DNA of 7,746 bases from Bacteroidota bacterium (GTDB lineage: Bacteria > Bacteroidota > Bacteroidia > Chitinophagales > Chitinophagaceae). The stretch's first letter is position 1. Each line of letters opens with the position of its first letter. The position numbers were made by a program, and so were the translations under genes. Shown one piece after another: positions 5,054 through 7,746 of this stretch. Where the stretch lies: positions 1-7,746 of the forward strand of contig JAEWBT010000092.1 in NCBI GenBank assembly GCA_023391015.1. Reading direction: 5' to 3'. A model generated the notes under the pieces. It was not told the origin of the DNA. It did not search any database and worked only from the letters and a program-made list of their open reading frames with translations.

Positions 5054-6370
5054 TCAACGGGTCTGCAAAAACTGCCGGATGGCTTCGAGGGTTTCGCGCA
5101 GCTGGCGGCGTTCGGCGGCGGGCTCGGTGCCGCTGAGGCGCTCGGCCTCGTAGGTTTCCATCGCGCGGATGCGGTCGATTTTCTCCTGGGTAAACCGTTG
5201 CAGATCGGCCAGCGCATCCTGAAGCGTTCGGTTCACGTCCACCACGCCGTTGCTGATGAGTTGGCGGCTTTTATCCAGTTCCTGATAATGGCTTTGAAGG
5301 AATGCCAAGAGTTGCCGGTTTTCGGCGGTGGCGGCCATCGCCCGGCCCGCCAGTTCCTCAATGGTTTCCGTCCGGGAAAGAAAAACGTTCATCTGGCCAA
5401 CGCTTTTTTGCAAACCCTGCAAGAGCGCTTCCACCTGCGTGAGGTAGGTATTAAAACCGGAAAGCAGCCCGGTGGATTTCTGCAACTCCTGAAGCACTGT
5501 TACGTTGGCCCCGGAAATTGCTACCAGATCGGCGTCTTTGAGGGCATCCAACAAATTCGTTTGGGCAATCAGGGCATCGTAGTTTCGGGAAAGCAAGCCT
5601 TCCAGCCGCGAGATGTTTGTTTCAAAATCCTGCCCAAAACGTTGCAGTTGGTGGTGAAGGCCGGCCATGGTGCCGTCGGGCGCGGGGGCCAGGTAGGGCA
5701 GCAGGTTGGTTTGCAGAAAGGTGTAGAAATCCGCTTTCTGCGCCGTATGTTGGGCGATTGCTTTTCCGGAAAAAAGGTTGCGAAGCAGTTGCTGAAGCAC
5801 CAGTCCCAGCCCCACCGGCAGCAATACATAATGCGCACGGTGCAGCAGGGTTTCCAAAACCAATCCGGTGGGCTGGGCGCGCTGCGTGTAGAACAGAAAG
5901 CCGGAAAGCACCAGCAGTCCCAGAAAGCCCAGCGCCAGCGGTGCGCCCACCGATTGCCGCGCTTCCTGGCGCAGCGCCTCGGATTGCCGGTCGGCGATGG
6001 ATTCCAGCACATTATAATCGGTGGTGGCAACGCTGTTGCGCAGCAGGTAGGCGTTTATGGCGTAGGCTAGGCGCGTAAAAGCCGGTGTAGGTTTGGAGAC
6101 GGCCAGCAGGGTTATTCCAACCACGCGTTCCGGCAGCCCATGCAGGTTCCGGATATTGACGGTGGCACCCGGCGGGATGTCGAACTTGGCGATGTCGGTG
6201 AGCAGTGCGTCGGTGGGTGTAGTTTCTATGGCCGCAGCCAGGATGCGGTAGCGGGAAGTGCCCAGCGTTTTCCGGTCGGGAAACAGGTTGGCGTACGCTT
6301 TGATGGCCTGCCTCTTTTGCAGGTAAAGGAATAGTTGCGCCAACAGGATAATTCCGACCAGTAAAAGCAT
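5054..6370 (-). CDS. Three-TM protein with long helical tail, MotA/TolQ/ExbB-like layout
   Basis: The 438-residue protein has a first TM at about 1-17, a mainly helical segment of about 125 residues, a TM pair at about 142-161 and 181-199, and a tail of about 235 residues. The tail (about 212-438) is helical and probably coiled, with many Leu, Gln and Glu. The order (one TM, cytoplasmic domain, TM pair, cytoplasmic end) matches TolQ/ExbB and the ZorA defence proteins. The stretch IADRQSEALRQEARQSVGAP before TM2 also resembles members of that group as I recall them. The usual GT-containing pore motif is not preserved; TM2 reads LGFLGLLVLSGFLF. I recall a Bacteroidota family with a similar tail (DFYTFLQTNLLP, NYDALIAQ, ANVTVLQELQ). 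It ends the operon, 85 nt after the preceding gene. Family placement is an inference; function unknown. Confidence 0.5.
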   Translation of the reverse strand: MLLLVGIILLAQLFLYLQKRQAIKAYANLFPDRKTLGTSRYRILAAAIETTPTDALLTDIAKFDIPPGATVNIRNLHGLPERVVGITLLAVSKPTPAFTRLAYAINAYLLRNSVATTDYNVLESIADRQSEALRQEARQSVGAPLALGFLGLLVLSGFLFYTQRAQPTGLVLETLLHRAHYVLLPVGLGLVLQQLLRNLFSGKAIAQHTAQKADFYTFLQTNLLPYLAPAPDGTMAGLHHQLQRFGQDFETNISRLEGLLSRNYDALIAQTNLLDALKDADLVAISGANVTVLQELQKSTGLLSGFNTYLTQVEALLQGLQKSVGQMNVFLSRTETIEELAGRAMAATAENRQLLAFLQSHYQELDKSRQLISNGVVDVNRTLQDALADLQRFTQEKIDRIRAMETYEAERLSGTEPAAERRQLRETLEAIRQFLQTR

Positions 6371-6409
6371 AGTAAAAGGGTGTTATTGAAGCTTGGAAGG
6401 GGCCGGTTA

Positions 6410-6454
6410 GACTTGTCAAATCAACCTGCATTTCCTCCGAGGACTTGACAAGTC
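6410..6454. repeat. Inverted repeat between the 257- and 438-residue genes
   Basis: The perfect 10-bp arms are GACTTGTCAA (6410-6419) and TTGACAAGTC (6445-6454). They enclose a 25-nt loop holding a second small hairpin, TCCTC/GAGGA (6433-6443). The right arm ends 1 nt from the preceding gene's stop codon (6456-6458). It could act as a partial terminator or processing hairpin inside the operon, or be a dispersed intergenic repeat. Confidence 0.6.
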
Positions 6455-6455
6455 G

Positions 6456-7229
6456 CTAGATAAACGTAATCTCCACTTTTTGCTGCACGGCCCAGGCGGT
6501 GCCGTCAAAGTGGGCGCGACCGGGTTTTTGGGCAAAACGAAAACTACCGGCGTCGGGCGTGCCGCTAAAGGTGCAGGCGGGCAGCAGCTCCAGGTCGCGG
6601 AAGGCCTGCGCATTGCGCATATCGTCTTCGTTTCCGGAAAAAAACAGCAAGGCCTCTTCCGGCTTGTCTTCCAATACCTCAAAGCGGTAAAGACAACCTG
6701 ATGGCTGGGTTTTCCTGGCGCCCGCTCCGAACCGGCCATCCGCCCCCGGAACAGTCATGTAGAAAATTTCCGGACCGGGCGGGAGCGCATCTACAACTTC
6801 TACCGGTTCGGTGGGGGATGGGGTAATCTCTTCCTCAATAGCTTTTTCGATTGCTTGTGGCGCGGCTTCCGGCTGGGCTTGCGGTGGGGTATCAACCGCA
6901 TCTTCTACAGCCGCAGCTTGTGCTGTTCTTCTATAAAAGCCAAATGCTTTCCCGGCCCGTTGTGGCTTGTCAGGCATTCGGGTTTTTCCAGACGACCGCC
7001 GGCTCCCCATACCCCGTCTGCTTTGAGGAACCCGTTGCGAGCGCATGATAAAATACGCAGCACCGACCACCACAACTGCCAACCCTGCTATAAACAGCCA
7101 GTTGACACCCGTTTTCGGCAAGGCAACCACTTCCTGCTCCACCTTTGGGGGCGGCACTTTCTTGCCTTGTTGGGCCGTCGCTAAAGTTCCCCAAAAACAG
7201 AGCGCGAGCATTAAAAACAGTTTGCGCAT
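6456..7229 (-). CDS. Signal peptide, single TM and cytoplasmic C-terminal domain; unknown function
   Basis: The 257-residue protein begins MRKLFLMLALCFWGTLATAQ, a clear signal peptide with likely cleavage at ATA|Q. A short Pro/Lys/Val segment (about 21-41) would be periplasmic. One TM follows (about 43-62, NWLFIAGLAVVVVGAAYFIM), then a strongly basic stretch (about 63-101) that by the positive-inside rule lies in the cytoplasm. An acidic Pro/Ala/Glu linker (about 107-152) leads to a compact domain of about 105 residues (153-257) opening EIFYMTVPGADGRFG and ending KVEITFI, probably beta-rich. I recall Bacteroidota proteins with a similar C-terminal domain but know no function. LPKTG (37-41) directly precedes the TM and mimics a sortase signal. 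The ATG lies 3 nt after the upstream stop, so the two genes are translationally close. A membrane adaptor role is inference. Confidence 0.75.
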   Translation of the reverse strand: MRKLFLMLALCFWGTLATAQQGKKVPPPKVEQEVVALPKTGVNWLFIAGLAVVVVGAAYFIMRSQRVPQSRRGMGSRRSSGKTRMPDKPQRAGKAFGFYRRTAQAAAVEDAVDTPPQAQPEAAPQAIEKAIEEEITPSPTEPVEVVDALPPGPEIFYMTVPGADGRFGAGARKTQPSGCLYRFEVLEDKPEEALLFFSGNEDDMRNAQAFRDLELLPACTFSGTPDAGSFRFAQKPGRAHFDGTAWAVQQKVEITFI

Positions 7230-7232
7230 CGC

Positions 7233-7746
7233 CTATGCAGGATTTTGAGAGATTCCGTAGGCCAGCTCGTGCAGCAAAGGAATCAAGGGGTAGAAAAATA
7301 AGGTTTCGTGCAGTTCCTCACCCGGTTCGGTGGTGCTTTCGGCTTTTTTCCGGTTGATACCTTCTTCCAGAAAAATACGCAGGTCGCGGCGCAGCAATGG
7401 GCTTTGACCCGCAAACGCGTGCATGTCCACATCAAACAAATCCTTGAAGCGCAGCTGGCTGTTCCAGTTTTCAAAATGCTCCAGGAAACGGACCACTTCG
7501 GCCACCGCCCCGGCCTGCACCGCTGCTGTGTCCAGGTCGGCATAAGACAACTTTTGCGCTGCCTCGCCTACTTCTGCCCATACGTCCCGCGCCACTTCGC
7601 CGTCCGACTTCACCGCTGCCTGATACAGCCCACCGCGCGCTGTCACTTCCTTGGGTGCTTCCACCCGCCGCAGCCGCAAGCCGGAAATTTCCGCACCACA
7701 TACCGTCGTGAAAATCAGGTTGGCCAGCGTCGCCAGGTTTTTGAAT
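7233..7746 (-). CDS. C-terminal part of a probable actin/Hsp70-fold ATPase (runs off right edge)
   Basis: The frame is open to the window edge, giving 171 codons including TAG at 7233-7235; the start lies outside. The visible part begins FKNLATLANLIFTTVCGAEI and contains APKEVTARGGLY (about residues 30-41 of the fragment). From memory this pattern, a helix and strand followed by PKEVT.(R/K)GGL, sits near the end of large Bacteroidota proteins of the actin/Hsp70 ATPase fold that are related to annotations such as SrfB. About 110 residues of mainly helical sequence follow, ending ETLFFYPLIPLLHELAYGISQNPA. No signal peptide can be judged. It is first of three tightly ordered genes, 3 nt from the next start. 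The diagnostic phosphate-binding motifs are outside the window, so the fold is a hypothesis. Confidence 0.5.
   Translation of the reverse strand, partial: FKNLATLANLIFTTVCGAEISGLRLRRVEAPKEVTARGGLYQAAVKSDGEVARDVWAEVGEAAQKLSYADLDTAAVQAGAVAEVVRFLEHFENWNSQLRFKDLFDVDMHAFAGQSPLLRRDLRIFLEEGINRKKAESTTEPGEELHETLFFYPLIPLLHELAYGISQNPA

Noticed and set aside
5042..6070. Long open frame (342 codons) on the plus strand opposite the 438-residue gene
   Set aside because: It is antisense to a minus-strand frame with coherent TM and helical design. Its translation is low-complexity Gln/Gly/His-rich sequence typical of a GC-rich shadow. The same applies to the antisense frames at 745-1656, 1936-2763 and 3998-4765.
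5054..7746. Straight call as a Zorya (zorAB) defence system
   Set aside because: The tail and TM order recall ZorA, but no OmpA/MotB-like peptidoglycan-binding partner (ZorB) is visible and the pore motif is not preserved. The resemblance is kept as a hypothesis only.

Overview
The window looks like a chromosomal piece of a Bacteroidota genome. The main evidence is a DUF4293-type membrane protein (a family I know only from this phylum), a short Obg GTPase that ends after its G domain, and a serS reading frame starting MLTLQLLR. Start codons lack Shine-Dalgarno sequences, and a TAnnTTTG-like -7 box lies upstream of serS. Base composition is high for the phylum (a little over half G+C by eye), so I cannot name a family or genus.

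Layout, left to right: (1) 1-148, minus strand: N-terminus of a small lipoprotein that runs off the left edge. (2) 241-1659, plus strand, divergent from it: a lipoprotein-type L,D-transpeptidase (YkuD). (3) 1660-1860: convergent intergenic region with a long imperfect hairpin carrying two apical hairpins. (4) 1861-2853, minus: obgE. (5) 2854-3122: intergenic, with a mosaic repeat and a good terminator. (6) 3123-3569, minus: DUF4293 protein. (7) 3680-4951, minus: serS. (8) 5054-7746, minus: two complete genes and one partial gene that look like the 3' end of one operon. In transcription order these are the C-terminus of a probable actin/Hsp70-fold ATPase, a signal-peptide plus single-TM protein with a cytoplasmic C-terminal domain, and a three-TM protein resembling the MotA/TolQ/ExbB layout with a long helical tail.

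The left and middle genes are housekeeping: cell-wall cross-linking, ribosome-associated GTPase, tRNA charging. The right-hand set is the least explained and the best candidate for an undescribed system. An ATPase-like protein is followed, 3 nt away, by a membrane-tethered adaptor-like protein and then by a motor/channel-like membrane protein. The rest of the operon lies beyond the right edge, so its function cannot be settled here.

The other striking signal is in the non-coding DNA. The palindrome TTCCGGAA occurs eight times, and four copies sit 3-14 nt beyond the stop codons of four genes. Nearly every intergenic gap also carries its own, different inverted repeat.
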